A DNA stretch of 64,000 bases from an uncultured Aeromonadales bacterium (GTDB lineage: Bacteria; Pseudomonadota; Gammaproteobacteria; Enterobacterales; Succinivibrionaceae), in contig CACZLZ010000009.1 in the NCBI GenBank assembly GCA_902782145.1, positions 1-64,000 on the forward strand, written 5' to 3'. The position numbers and the translations under genes were made by a program. Within the stretch, counting starts at the first letter, position 1. Each line of letters opens with the position of its first letter. The notes beneath the pieces are model-generated. The model did no database searches and was not told where the DNA came from. It saw only the letters and a list, made by a program, of their open reading frames with translations. Shown one piece after another: positions 48,101 to 56,366 of the stretch.

Positions 48101-48620
48101 GCTGAATGCAGCGGGAAACCACTGTTGCCGGGATCTTCTGGGGATCGGTGGTGGCAAGGATGAACTTCACATGCTCCGGCGGCTCCTCCAGGGTCTTCAG
48201 CAAAGCATTGAAACTGCCGGTGGAGAGCATGTGCACCTCGTCGATGAGGTACACCTTGTAGCGTCCGGAGGTGGGCTTGTAGTTGACATTCTCAAGGATG
48301 GTCCGGGTGTCCTCCACCTTGGTGCGGGAGGCGGCGTCAATCTCAATGAGATCCACAAAATTGCCATTCTCCACCTCCCGGCAGGTGTCGCACTGGCAGC
48401 AGGGATGACTGCTCACCCCCTGCTGGCAGTTCAGAGCCTTGGCGAAGATCCGGGCCAGGGTGGTCTTGCCCACCCCCCGGGTTCCGCTGAGAAGGTAGGC
48501 ATGATGGAGTTTGCCGGAATCCAGGGAGTTCACCAGGGCGGAGAGGACCTCCTTCTGGCCCACCATTTCGGCAAAGGTGCGGGGCCGGTATTTCCGGGCC
48601 AGGGCCTGATAAGCGCTCAT
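45150..48620 (-). CDS. dnaX: DNA polymerase III subunit gamma/tau, with a very long Pro/Ala-rich insertion
   Basis: 1156 residues against 643 in E. coli. The clamp-loader ATPase is normal: GTRGVGKT (46-53), zinc cysteines in CCQCDTC, DEVHML, VVSRCIQ. After domain III (ending about 370) comes a stretch of roughly 650 residues made mostly of Pro, Ala, Gly, Val, Ser and Glu with short repeats such as PAPAS and ASAPASAP. The C-terminal 130 residues (from about 1030) resemble the tau alpha-binding domain (WLDLINERIQEPYVRLVLQ). Six A residues (46973-46978, minus strand) are the only slippery-looking tract. It follows apt with a three-base gap. Confidence 0.93.
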   Translation of the reverse strand: MSAYQALARKYRPRTFAEMVGQKEVLSALVNSLDSGKLHHAYLLSGTRGVGKTTLARIFAKALNCQQGVSSHPCCQCDTCREVENGNFVDLIEIDAASRTKVEDTRTILENVNYKPTSGRYKVYLIDEVHMLSTGSFNALLKTLEEPPEHVKFILATTDPQKIPATVVSRCIQLRLLALTPAQIESQLRKILDLEHVAYDDGSLRLIAQAGNGSMRDALSITDQAVALSGDSLRESELLSMLGCLDRRLYLDLLRAVYRKQGAEMYRILDSIDSYSPDYRRMLDDLISLVHQICMFAVIGGTGVNMYTYDMKELASLASDLPLDTLHLYYQILLNAKRDFIFAPSGRAAMDMVLLRIMAFTGSFPLAVPGASPGAAPEQPSSGGAPGSFPRAPFQAPAGADSTRGEGAGAAVPQGSGSRIPSSPAVTSPQAARPVPSVAPVQMPAPAQAQSAFSPAGQAFPQPGGQGPSPLPSQFPAPAGYPARAPQMTGPAPASASAPASRRGAVDMPSTGDPKTDELLRHMAEMTQEPDPLDVPWDSNFKIIGLPEKMKILPDQDDMPETPVQVANISPVSPEEFKPAAPDLPVLRFPDQTAQPPAGMVPAVPSVGTGAPVPVPAPGFGTVAPVQAAAPAPVQPGSATASVPPASAPASAPENMAPAQDVAPASAQASAPASAPGNAPAPVQAAAPADTSVPPASSPVSENMTPSQAAAPASVPPVATVPQAVAPAPENMAPAQAAVPATVPDASVPPAAAPAPETVSPAPVAGSPSPAVSPDIPGPGAPAQPAAAVASAEQPVTTPESPVAPEPAPAPAAPSGRGRRRKTASAPGGDAAPVPPSSGEAAPPAPARTRRRRTVAAADQEPVPAPEAPVSSPESTPAANSPVSQPAAMEAPAAVPAPAGGAPVPPPVPGVPGAEPVPQGFPGSGENIPVPGNVPEVPLPDFPAGAGSQNMIPPEMPVPGFGPASAPADQWYVPPVPEPPAPPPPFGAGPGYPGEFQSGGQGSGASLMLERRRRNYRVAVDNEFGLEDAISLVRDPWLDLINERIQEPYVRLVLQRSTAEITPGEIRIHLSSNDRGMLTEGHVNGLRKQLGTNVILVNDEQAPVTSPQGQAGVCYQHLREEKLASLSGREPFSRICRSLGCVPEVNNIYIIKKEEK

Positions 48621-48622
48621 CG

Positions 48623-49168
48623 CTACTCCCCCTCAAACTCAATCAGGCAATGACTTTCCACCCCCAGATCCTTGAGGGCTTTCCTGCCGGGCAGATCAGA
48701 AAGGCAGATGGCAAAGCAGGCCTCAGTTACCTCGGCGCCCAGGGATCTGGCCAGCTCCAGCATGGCGACAGCAGTGCCGCCGGTGGCCAGGAGATCATCC
48801 ACCAGGAGCACCCGGTTCCCGGACTTCACCGAGTCCCGGTGGCACTCCAGGATACTGGAGCCGTATTCTAGGTTGTACTCCCTGCTCACCACTGCCCGGG
48901 GAAGTTTGCCGGGCTTCCGGACCATGACAACCCCGGCACCGATCCTGGCGGCCAGGGCGGCGCCGAAGATGAACCCCCGGGCCTCCGCTGCCATGATCTT
49001 GTCATACCCCCGGCCGGAGAACCGCTCTGCCATCCAGTCCACCGCCAGGGAAAAGGCCCGGGGATCCTCGATCAGGGAGGTAATGTCACGGAAGATGATC
49101 CCCTTCTTGGGGAAATCAGGAATGGCCGTGACCGAACTGATGAGATAGTCGAGATCTTCCTTGTTCAT
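48623..49168 (-). CDS. apt: Adenine phosphoribosyltransferase
   Basis: 181 residues from ATG 49168 (MNKEDLDYLISSV), which has GGAG upstream; a longer frame begins earlier without support. PRPP-binding motif LLVDDLLATGGTA, with FPKKGIIFRDIT near the N-terminus. Salvages adenine to AMP. First gene of the apt-dnaX-ybaB-recR operon. Confidence 0.95.
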   Translation of the reverse strand: MNKEDLDYLISSVTAIPDFPKKGIIFRDITSLIEDPRAFSLAVDWMAERFSGRGYDKIMAAEARGFIFGAALAARIGAGVVMVRKPGKLPRAVVSREYNLEYGSSILECHRDSVKSGNRVLLVDDLLATGGTAVAMLELARSLGAEVTEACFAICLSDLPGRKALKDLGVESHCLIEFEGE

Positions 49169-49263
49169 TGAGCAGGACTCCGCCGCACTGAGAAAAAGCA
49201 AACCAGAAAATGGACAATGGACCCCAAAACCAAAGGCCCGCAAGCCAAGTAAAAACAGGCCTC

Positions 49264-49272
49264 ATTCTAGCA
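49264..49272 (-). promoter_or_regulatory. Extended -10 promoter of the apt operon
   Basis: On the minus strand TGC followed by TAGAAT (49272-49264), an extended -10 element without a strong -35. It lies about 90 bases before the apt start. Confidence 0.5.
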
Positions 49273-49460
49273 TAAAGCCCAGGGTTCTGCATGAACGGCG
49301 GCAGGGCCCAACATAACACACAATCCCCGGGAAATGGACCTCCAGCTGGAGATCCCACATTCCAGGATCCGTCAGGCAGGTGGATGCGATCCCCTCTGAG
49401 CGGCCCGGGGCAAATTGCGTTAAAATGGGTACGTGATTTGGTCATGCCAGGGAGGCACAG

Positions 49461-50249
49461 ATGAACCTTAACTTTAAGTTGAGTTTTCCACTTTCCAGGG
49501 AAGCCGGCTCTGGCCAGACCTGGGAGATACTGACGGAACAGGCGCAGTACGGACTGCAGGCAGTCCCAGGGAAGACCGAGGAGAAGGGAAAAAGCAAAGC
49601 AAAGATCCTGACCCCCGAGGCGGTCATGGTCATGGAGGCACTGAAGGCCAAGGGGCTGGAAACCCCCTTCACCATCACCGATCAGTCACCCCAGGAGAAG
49701 AGGCAGGAGATTGCCGGACACATAGCCGCCATCATGAAGGTCCTGGGTCTGGACATCACCGATGACTCCCTGGAGGGAACGCCCCACCGCATTGCCAAGA
49801 TGTACGTCAACGAGATCTTCTCAGGCCTGGACTACAGCAACTTTCCCAAGATCACCCTGATCGAGAACAAGATGCACGTGGACGAGATGGTGAAGGTGCA
49901 GGACATCACCGTCACCTCCACCTGCGAGCATCACTTCGTGATCATTGACGGCAAGGCCAAGGTGGCCTATATGCCCAAGAGGAAGATCATCGGGCTGTCC
50001 AAAATCAACCGGATCGTCCAGTTCTTCGCCCGCCGACCCCAGGTGCAGGAGCGCCTGACCCAGCAGATCCTGGTGGCCCTCCAGACTCTGCTGGAGACGG
50101 AAAGTGTTGCCGTGACCATCACCGCCACCCACTATTGCGTCAAGGCCCGGGGAGTCAAGGACGCCTTCTCCAGCACCACCACCACGGCCCTGGGCGGATA
50201 CTTCAAGACCAATCCCGCCTCACGGCACGAATTCCTCACCGACGACTGA
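49461..50249 (+). CDS. folE: GTP cyclohydrolase I
   Basis: 262 residues. From about residue 49 it matches E. coli FolE closely ([16 protein letters not shown] zinc ligands, HYCVKARG). The first 48 residues are extra compared with E. coli FolE (222 residues) and have no recognisable domain. The start is supported by GGGAGG six bases upstream of ATG 49461. First step of tetrahydrofolate (and queuosine precursor) synthesis. Confidence 0.95.
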   Translation: MNLNFKLSFPLSREAGSGQTWEILTEQAQYGLQAVPGKTEEKGKSKAKILTPEAVMVMEALKAKGLETPFTITDQSPQEKRQEIAGHIAAIMKVLGLDITDDSLEGTPHRIAKMYVNEIFSGLDYSNFPKITLIENKMHVDEMVKVQDITVTSTCEHHFVIIDGKAKVAYMPKRKIIGLSKINRIVQFFARRPQVQERLTQQILVALQTLLETESVAVTITATHYCVKARGVKDAFSSTTTTALGGYFKTNPASRHEFLTDD

Positions 50250-50322
50250 GCCCGGAGATCGCCTTCCTTCCCCGGTGCCGGAAACCCGGAACGCCCGCCC
50301 CAAGGCTCCGGGGCACCGGATC

Positions 50323-51411
50323 TCAGGGGCGGCACAGGGAGAGCCGCTGCTCCGCCTCCCGGCGCAGCAGCTGCTGATCCGCCGTCGGCAGATCTGAAGA
50401 CCAGAAGGTGAGCAGCCGGCAGTTCTCCCGGCCCTCCAGTTTCCCGGAGATCTTCACCCCCCGTCCCCGGACATTGGACAGGCAGCCGGAGAAATCCATC
50501 TGCTCCTTTCCCTCCCGGATCGTCACGCCGGATCCGCAGAATTCCTTCATTTTGCCGGGTACACTGCTCTTCTCAGCATCCACATCCTCGTCCCGGTAGA
50601 TCATGTACCCCAGCATGTCCTCCCTTCCCGGCCGGACATAGGTCCGGGCAGTCAGTAGACTTCCCGTACAGGCCACGGAACCGTCGCAGATCAGGGGGTA
50701 GTTAATGGTGGGATAAAGCAGAAAGCCCGCCTCCAGGATCTCCCTGCCCGCCCACTCATCAAAATCATCGGAAATGCAGTCCTGGACGCAGAAATGGGGA
50801 TCAAAGACCTCCCCCAAGATCACCGAGGGCATGTCCCGGTCATATAACAGGATCTGTACCCGATCCTGCTCCGGGATCCGGTTGTCAAAGGCGGTGAGGG
50901 TGTAATACGCAGGATCCCCGAAGTCCGCCGCGCCGTGGTAGTTTGCCCCCTCCGCTGCGCACCGGGAGAAGATAAGGGAGTCAACACATTCCCCCAGACA
51001 GCAGTACTCATCGCACTCATCCGGATCACCGCCCCACCCGGTCGCCCGGATCATTTCCGCTGCGGGGCAGCCCATAAAGCCGGTGAACAGCTCCCGGATC
51101 CAGCCCGGATCCTTCCCCTGAACAGTCTTCGCCTCATGGGCCACCGGATACATGCGGTGATCAGATGCCCGGATCAGGTAGCCTTTGGCACCGGTCTTCC
51201 GGTGGGTGAAGATCCGGCCGTAGAACATGCCCGGGTAGGATCGGTACAGGGGGCGGATCTCATAGTCCTGCTCCAGAGTTGCCTCGGCGGTCCAGGGCTC
51301 GGTCCTGGTCTCATCCCCGTCTCCGGCGGCTGATGTCACCGGCAGGATCCCCGGCGCTGTCAGCAGAAGCCCCGCCGCAAAGCCCCATGCCAGATAAGTT
51401 CCCAGCCTCAT
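50323..51411 (-). CDS. Cysteine-rich exported protein of unknown function
   Basis: 362 residues with a signal peptide (cleavage near TSAAG). The mature part has 14 cysteines, including DECDEYCCLGEC and HFCVQDC, suggesting several disulfide bonds. Aromatic and charged residues alternate with no membrane segments. I do not recognise a family. It stands between folE (convergent) and the porin gene on the same strand, with 341 bases between. Confidence 0.6.
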   Translation of the reverse strand: MRLGTYLAWGFAAGLLLTAPGILPVTSAAGDGDETRTEPWTAEATLEQDYEIRPLYRSYPGMFYGRIFTHRKTGAKGYLIRASDHRMYPVAHEAKTVQGKDPGWIRELFTGFMGCPAAEMIRATGWGGDPDECDEYCCLGECVDSLIFSRCAAEGANYHGAADFGDPAYYTLTAFDNRIPEQDRVQILLYDRDMPSVILGEVFDPHFCVQDCISDDFDEWAGREILEAGFLLYPTINYPLICDGSVACTGSLLTARTYVRPGREDMLGYMIYRDEDVDAEKSSVPGKMKEFCGSGVTIREGKEQMDFSGCLSNVRGRGVKISGKLEGRENCRLLTFWSSDLPTADQQLLRREAEQRLSLCRP

Positions 51412-51645
51412 GTCCTAACTCCTCTCTCTCAGCCCAAGTCACCGCGATCGCATGCCCAAGCAACCGGATCACGAAAAACCAGCCCAGGACAGCCCGGATC
51501 CCATGCCCCGTTCCGGAGTTTGAAACCTGATCGCCGCCCGGGCCGCACCCTGTCAGGCATAACCGCCCTGAAGGAAGCGTAACACACTCCCCGGGACGGC
51601 TGATAGGATCACTCCCGCCGGGAGTGCCGCCATGGGATCTGCCGC
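51412..51645. other. Intergenic region upstream of the Cys-rich protein gene
   Basis: No gene is seen. A short hairpin CACTCCC/GGGAGTG lies at about 51610-51626, next to the porin terminator. Confidence 0.3.
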
Positions 51646-51685
51646 AAAAAAAGCCGCGGATCCAGTCAGTTCCGGATCTGCGGCT
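51646..51685 (-). terminator. Rho-independent terminator of the porin gene
   Basis: AGCCGCGGATCC (51652-51663) pairs with GGATCTGCGGCT (51674-51685), one G-T wobble, ten-base loop. The minus strand continues into seven T. It lies about 70 bases after the porin stop. Confidence 0.85.
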
Positions 51686-51752
51686 GGCCTGGGAGATCCT
51701 GCCCGGCTCAGGCCGGCAGACTTGCCCCAGGAAAAGATCCCTTTCCGGGATC

Positions 51753-52799
51753 TCAGAAATTGTAGATCACGCCCAGGGTTGCCTTGTTCTCGTTTTCCGC
51801 CTGGTAGGCAGCCTTGAGCTTGTGCTCAAACTCAGCGTAGGTCTGCATACTGGCCACGGGAGACCAGGAGACCATGAAGGTCCAGCCGCTGGTGAGCCGG
51901 GAGGTGCGGTAACGGGTGTAGTTGGGGCGCTGGCTCTTCATGTAGCCGTAGGATCCCAGGAAGGTGAAGTCACCCCCGGGAGTGGTGTAGGAAAGGGCCA
52001 CCTCGGTGCCGTCACCCAGGTAGGTGTTCTTGAGCCAGGCGTGGTTGTAAAGGGCGGCAGCGTAGAAGCCCGGAGAGCGGAAGGTGCCGTAGTAGGCGGA
52101 AACACCCCATTCCGTCTTGTCAGCACCGTAAAAGAAGCCGTCGGCATGGTAACCGTAGTTGTCATCCCGGCGTCCCTTGAACCGGGAATAGCCCGCCATG
52201 ATCCCCAGGGGGCTGCCCAGGACATCATCAAACTCGTAGCCGAAGGATCCGGCCCAGCCATTCTCCACATGCTTGGAGGCATCCTTGAACTGGTAGGAAG
52301 CGGACAGGAACCAGCCGTTCAGGTTGACATCGTACATCGCCTGTCCGTCCATACGGCCGCCCACATCATTAGGGGTGAGCCCCCAGTAGGAGACACCGGT
52401 GTTGCCAAAGTCGTCATACAGATCCGTCACGGCGCTGACCCGGTAGTAAGCGTTCTCGAAGCGGCCGAAGGAGAGTTTGCCGGCGTAGTTGAAGTCAAAA
52501 CCCGCATAGCCATAGCGGATCTTGATCCGGTCCTCATTGGGGGCGGGATCCTGGGCGGCCAGATCATAGAGCAGATAGCCAAACACATGGAAATTGTCCA
52601 TCACCCGGGTCCTGCCGCTGACACCGAGCCTGGCAGTGCCCTTAAGGCGGTGATCCGGATCGGCGTCATTGTTCATGCCCTGGACCTTCACCCGTCCCAG
52701 GATCTCCAGGGAGGCATTGTCCGTCTTATAGACCTCAGCCGCATGGGCACCACCGGCCAGAGCCAGGATCAGGGCAACCGGCAACAGATTAATTTTCAT
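51753..52799 (-). CDS. Outer-membrane porin
   Basis: 348 residues from the ATG at 52799 (MKINLLPVALILALAGGAHA signal peptide, which follows AGGATGG); longer frames upstream lack a signal. The mature protein alternates strands rich in aromatic residues and ends in Phe (YNF), the beta-barrel assembly signal. GRVKVQGMNN-like and SYWGLTPNDVGGRMDG loops fit a general gram-negative porin (Porin_4 type). Diffusion of small solutes across the outer membrane is the expected role. Confidence 0.85.
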   Translation of the reverse strand: MKINLLPVALILALAGGAHAAEVYKTDNASLEILGRVKVQGMNNDADPDHRLKGTARLGVSGRTRVMDNFHVFGYLLYDLAAQDPAPNEDRIKIRYGYAGFDFNYAGKLSFGRFENAYYRVSAVTDLYDDFGNTGVSYWGLTPNDVGGRMDGQAMYDVNLNGWFLSASYQFKDASKHVENGWAGSFGYEFDDVLGSPLGIMAGYSRFKGRRDDNYGYHADGFFYGADKTEWGVSAYYGTFRSPGFYAAALYNHAWLKNTYLGDGTEVALSYTTPGGDFTFLGSYGYMKSQRPNYTRYRTSRLTSGWTFMVSWSPVASMQTYAEFEHKLKAAYQAENENKATLGVIYNF

Positions 52800-53220
52800 C
52801 ATTTCCATCCTGTGAAGGCTTTGCAAACAAGGCAGGATTTTACCACCTATCGCCGGAATTGAACAGTTACGCACCGCCATCTTACGCCGGGGTCCCGGAT
52901 CCAAGAGCAGGAGCCTCCGGGGGGACAAAGCCTGTCAGCGGCTGAAGTCCCCGCAGGACCGGAAAAAGGCCGGTGGGATCAGGATTTATCCAGAAAGATC
53001 AGCCCGGGAGGATGATGGTACAGGAGACATCTGCCAGGAGGAGATGCAGAGGGATCCCTCCAAGAATAACGACCACAAAGTGCCGGGGAGATCCCGGGAT
53101 CACCGGCTCCGGGAACGGAGGAATGGTGATCCTGGGGCAGCGATCCGCACCATGCCAGAGACGCCAGGACATTAAATTCCGTCAACTCCCGGGGGCAGCC
53201 ATCCCCCGCAATTTTGGCTG

Positions 53221-53248
53221 TTGTTTAACCCTCCCAATCGGGGTAAAA
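53221..53248 (+). promoter_or_regulatory. Possible sigma-70 promoter of dauA
   Basis: TTGTTT (53221-53226), a 16-base spacer and TAAAAT (53243-53248). It would start transcription near 53255, ahead of the FNR-like box and the ribosome binding site. Confidence 0.45.
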
Positions 53249-53261
53249 TCTGCTCAAAATT

Positions 53262-53275
53262 TTGATACAGATCAA
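53262..53275. promoter_or_regulatory. Perfect FNR-like box before dauA
   Basis: TTGATACAGATCAA matches TTGAT-N4-ATCAA at every defined base. It begins 51 bases before the GTG start and lies just downstream of the proposed -10, a position that would suit repression by FNR or a relative, while activation would need another promoter. Confidence 0.6.
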
Positions 53276-53312
53276 ATTATTCAGCAAATCAGTCTTCAAG
53301 GAGCCTCCTCAG

Positions 53313-55181
53313 GTGAGCAAATTTATCCTGACCAGACACAACGTCCTGCACCTGGGCAGGGCTTTCTACGAGTCCTGCGTGGCGGAGAAGTACACCTCCC
53401 GGCGCTTTGCCGGAGATCTCCTGGCAGGTCTCACCGTGGGCATCATCGCCATCCCCCTGGCCATGGCCCTGGCCATCAACTCCGGGGTGGATCCCCAGTA
53501 CGGCCTGTACACCGCCGTCATTGCCGGCATCTGCATCGCCCTGTCCGGCGGCTCCCGCTTCAGCGTCTCTGGACCCACGGCGGCCTTTGTGGTGATCCTC
53601 TGCCCCATCGCCCAGCAGTACGGCATTGGCGGCCTGCTCACCGCCTCGGTGATCGCCGGCTTCTTCCTGCTGCTCTTTGCTGCCGTGCGCCTGGGACGAT
53701 TGCTGATCTACATCCCCATTGAGGTGACCCAGGGATTCACCCTGGGTATCGGGATCCTCATCGGCGTGCTGCAACTGAAGGACTTCTTCGGGCTGACCGT
53801 GGAAAACATGCCCACCGAGTTTCACAACAAACTGGGAGCGCTCCTGGCGGCCATGCCGGATCTCAACTGGTGCGACACCTCCGTGGGTCTGGTGTCCCTG
53901 ATCACCGTCTTCGGCTGGCCCAAGCTCCGGAAACTCTTCGGTCCCACATTGTCCCGCCTTATCACCAGCATCCCCAGCCACCTGCCGGCAGTACTCCTGG
54001 GCATGCTCACCGCCTGGATCGTCTGCCAGATCACCGGGGATCCGGACAGTGTGCAGACCATCGGCAGCCGCTTCTCCTATGTCAGCGATGACGGCACCAC
54101 CGGCAGCGGCATCCCCCCCATCCTGCCCCATTTCGCCCTGCCCTGGAACATGCCCGGACCTGACGGCGCGCCCCTGAAATGGAGCGTGGAAATGCTGCAG
54201 AACCTGATCTTCGCTGCCTTCTCCATGGCCGTGCTGGGCGCCATCGAATCCCTCCTGTGCGCCGTGATCCTGGACGGCATGACCGGCACCAAGCATCACT
54301 CCAACAGCGAACTCCTGGGCCAGGGGATCGGCAACATCGTCGGCCCCTTCTTCGGCGGGATCACCGCCACGGCAGCCATCGCCCGATCTGCCGCCAATGT
54401 CCGTGCCGGCGCCACCTCACCGGTGGCTGCGGTGGTGCACTCCCTGGTGGTGCTACTGGCATTGCTGTGCCTCTCCCCCTTCCTGTCCATGCTCCCCTTA
54501 GCCTCCATGGCCGCCCTGCTGATGATGGTGGCCTACAACATGAGCGATATCAGGGGCATTGCCAAGACGGTGAAGACCGTCCCAGTGGCTGACGTCTTCA
54601 TCCTGCTCCTGTGTGCTGGCCTTACCGTGTTCTTTGACATGGTCATCGCCATCGCCTTCGGCTGCATCATGGCCACATTGTTCTTCATGCGGTCCATGGC
54701 CAAGATGACCGTGTGCCGGAACCTGGAGGAGATCGGCAAACTGCCCGCCTCCAAGATCCCGGAAGACTGGCTGGTCTACCGCATCAGCGGCCCCCTGTTC
54801 TTCGCCGCCGCCGACCGGGTGTTCAACGACATCATCGTGGAATGCAACACCAAAAAGGGCGTTGTCATCGACTTCTCCGCCGTGAGCATCATTGACGCCG
54901 GAGGCCTGAGCAGCCTGCTGCACTTCCGCAGCGATCTGGAAAAGGCCGGTGTGGATCTGCTGATGTGCGATCTCCAGTTCCAGCCCCTGAAGACCCTGGT
55001 CCACGCCCGCTTCCAGCCGGATCCGGGAAAGGTTGAGATCTGCCGGGATCTGGACGAGGCCCTGGACAAGGCCTGGAAGTGGAGCCGGGGTGACCGCACC
55101 AGCACACCGGCGGAGGACGGTGACGGATCCGGCACCGCCGCCCAGGCAGAGGCTCCCCAAGAAGGCACCGTCAGCGCCTGA
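53313..55181 (+). CDS. dauA: SulP-family dicarboxylate transporter with STAS domain (DauA-like)
   Basis: 622 residues starting at GTG 53313, which has AAGGAG nine bases upstream and a start that aligns with E. coli DauA; a TTG at 53262 lies within the FNR-like box and is less likely. VGIIAIPLAMALAINSGV and PQYGLYTA are near-identical to DauA. About 10-12 membrane segments precede a STAS domain (about 440-560; VVIDFSAVSIIDAGGL). E. coli DauA imports succinate and other C4-dicarboxylates aerobically. It ends at a strong hairpin. Confidence 0.9.
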   Translation: MSKFILTRHNVLHLGRAFYESCVAEKYTSRRFAGDLLAGLTVGIIAIPLAMALAINSGVDPQYGLYTAVIAGICIALSGGSRFSVSGPTAAFVVILCPIAQQYGIGGLLTASVIAGFFLLLFAAVRLGRLLIYIPIEVTQGFTLGIGILIGVLQLKDFFGLTVENMPTEFHNKLGALLAAMPDLNWCDTSVGLVSLITVFGWPKLRKLFGPTLSRLITSIPSHLPAVLLGMLTAWIVCQITGDPDSVQTIGSRFSYVSDDGTTGSGIPPILPHFALPWNMPGPDGAPLKWSVEMLQNLIFAAFSMAVLGAIESLLCAVILDGMTGTKHHSNSELLGQGIGNIVGPFFGGITATAAIARSAANVRAGATSPVAAVVHSLVVLLALLCLSPFLSMLPLASMAALLMMVAYNMSDIRGIAKTVKTVPVADVFILLLCAGLTVFFDMVIAIAFGCIMATLFFMRSMAKMTVCRNLEEIGKLPASKIPEDWLVYRISGPLFFAAADRVFNDIIVECNTKKGVVIDFSAVSIIDAGGLSSLLHFRSDLEKAGVDLLMCDLQFQPLKTLVHARFQPDPGKVEICRDLDEALDKAWKWSRGDRTSTPAEDGDGSGTAAQAEAPQEGTVSA

Positions 55182-55191
55182 GCCCCGGAAG

Positions 55192-55223
55192 AAGGGGGCA
55201 GCGCCGTCCGGTACTGCCCCCTT
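55192..55223 (+). terminator. Hairpin terminator of dauA
   Basis: AAGGGGGCAG (55192-55201) pairs perfectly with CTGCCCCCTT (55214-55223) around a 12-base loop, 11 bases after the dauA stop. The following T run is short. Confidence 0.65.
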
Positions 55224-55611
55224 CATCCGGATCCTGCCCTTACCGGGATCCTGTTGTCCCTCCCCAGCCGGCTCTTTCATGGCCGGCTATCCTGTCCCCC
55301 GGTTCTTCAGCCCGGAACTCATCAGCACCCCAGACGCCCCATTAGGCGCTGCACCCGCACAGCAGCCAATAGCCATGCCTGCCCGTTCCTCCCGGCATTC
55401 CAGCCCTGCATCCAGCCCGGCATCTCACACAGTTCGGGAATGACATTTCAGGGCGCAGGATCCTCCGCCAGCCCCTGCATAACTCCGCCCGCCCCGGCAC
55501 AGCGCCGCAAACCATGGGCAGGCACGGCGCGTGGCGCCATAGGTCCCACATGTGCCGGCTGCGTAGCCCCTCACCCGGCAAAGCCACCCGGAAAAACGCC
55601 CGCAGGCAGGC
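55224..55611. other. 388-base intergenic region, no gene supported
   Basis: Convergent between dauA and the small exported protein gene. Short frames on both strands show no recognisable product. Confidence 0.35.
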
Positions 55612-55636
55612 AAAAAAAAGAGTGCCACCCGGGCAC
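55612..55636 (-). terminator. Rho-independent terminator of the small exported protein gene
   Basis: On the minus strand GTGCC/GGCAC (55622-55626 with 55632-55636) followed by TC and eight T (complement of the A run at 55612-55619). It lies 41 bases after the gene stop. Confidence 0.75.
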
Positions 55637-55677
55637 CCTTGGGATCTGAACAGGCCCTCAGGCCCGCAGACGTAGTA

Positions 55678-56067
55678 TTACTGCTTGTTGGTCAGCTTGA
55701 GAACCAGAGCGCCGATGGCTGCGCACTGCTCATCGGTGGAGCAAGCGCCAGCGATCATGGAAATATCCTCGCCGTCGTCCAGGACAATGGCCTGGGTGTC
55801 GTTAGGGCAGTTCAGGAGCTGAGCAGGGATGTTCTGGAAGGTCACAGCCTGGGGAGCCTCACAGCCCTTTTCCTTGGCAATGCCTGCGGCAACCTGATCA
55901 AGGGGAACGTCCGGGCTGCTAGCAGCAAGCTTGGCAACAACCATTCTCACACCCAGAGCGTCCTCCTGGAACACAAAGGAGTCTTCAGTCTGCTCGACGA
56001 GTTGCCACTCAGCCATGGCAGAGGCGGACATGCACAGGGCAGCGGCCAGAACCATCAGTTTCTTCAT
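55678..56067 (-). CDS. Small exported protein of unknown function
   Basis: 129 residues with a clear signal peptide (MKKLMVLAAALCMSASAMA). The mature part has four cysteines, likely two disulfides (GCEAPQ, LNCPND, GACSTDEQCAAIG). No family recognised. The start ATG is preceded by AAGGTTTTAATC. Periplasmic or outer-surface location expected. Confidence 0.7.
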   Translation of the reverse strand: MKKLMVLAAALCMSASAMAEWQLVEQTEDSFVFQEDALGVRMVVAKLAASSPDVPLDQVAAGIAKEKGCEAPQAVTFQNIPAQLLNCPNDTQAIVLDDGEDISMIAGACSTDEQCAAIGALVLKLTNKQ

Positions 56068-56366
56068 GATTAAAACCTTATGTTAAACAGAATCATTTGA
56101 AACCTGCAAGGAAGCAGCACGCCACTGGTCAGAGGAATTCCCCTCCCCGCCGCAGTTGCTGTTGCAGGCGTCCGGCATCAGCAGAACTTCTGCGGACACC
56201 ACAGGTCCTTTCCGGAAATCACAGTCGGAACCCGCCGCTATTATCACCTCAGACAGGCAAAAAAGCAAGAATTTCAGCCAGGATCCGGTGTACAAAACAG
56301 GAGTGTCCCGGATTGGATCCGGCCGCGGCTACAGAAATGTCCTGTCAGCGCCGCTCCCAGACACCA

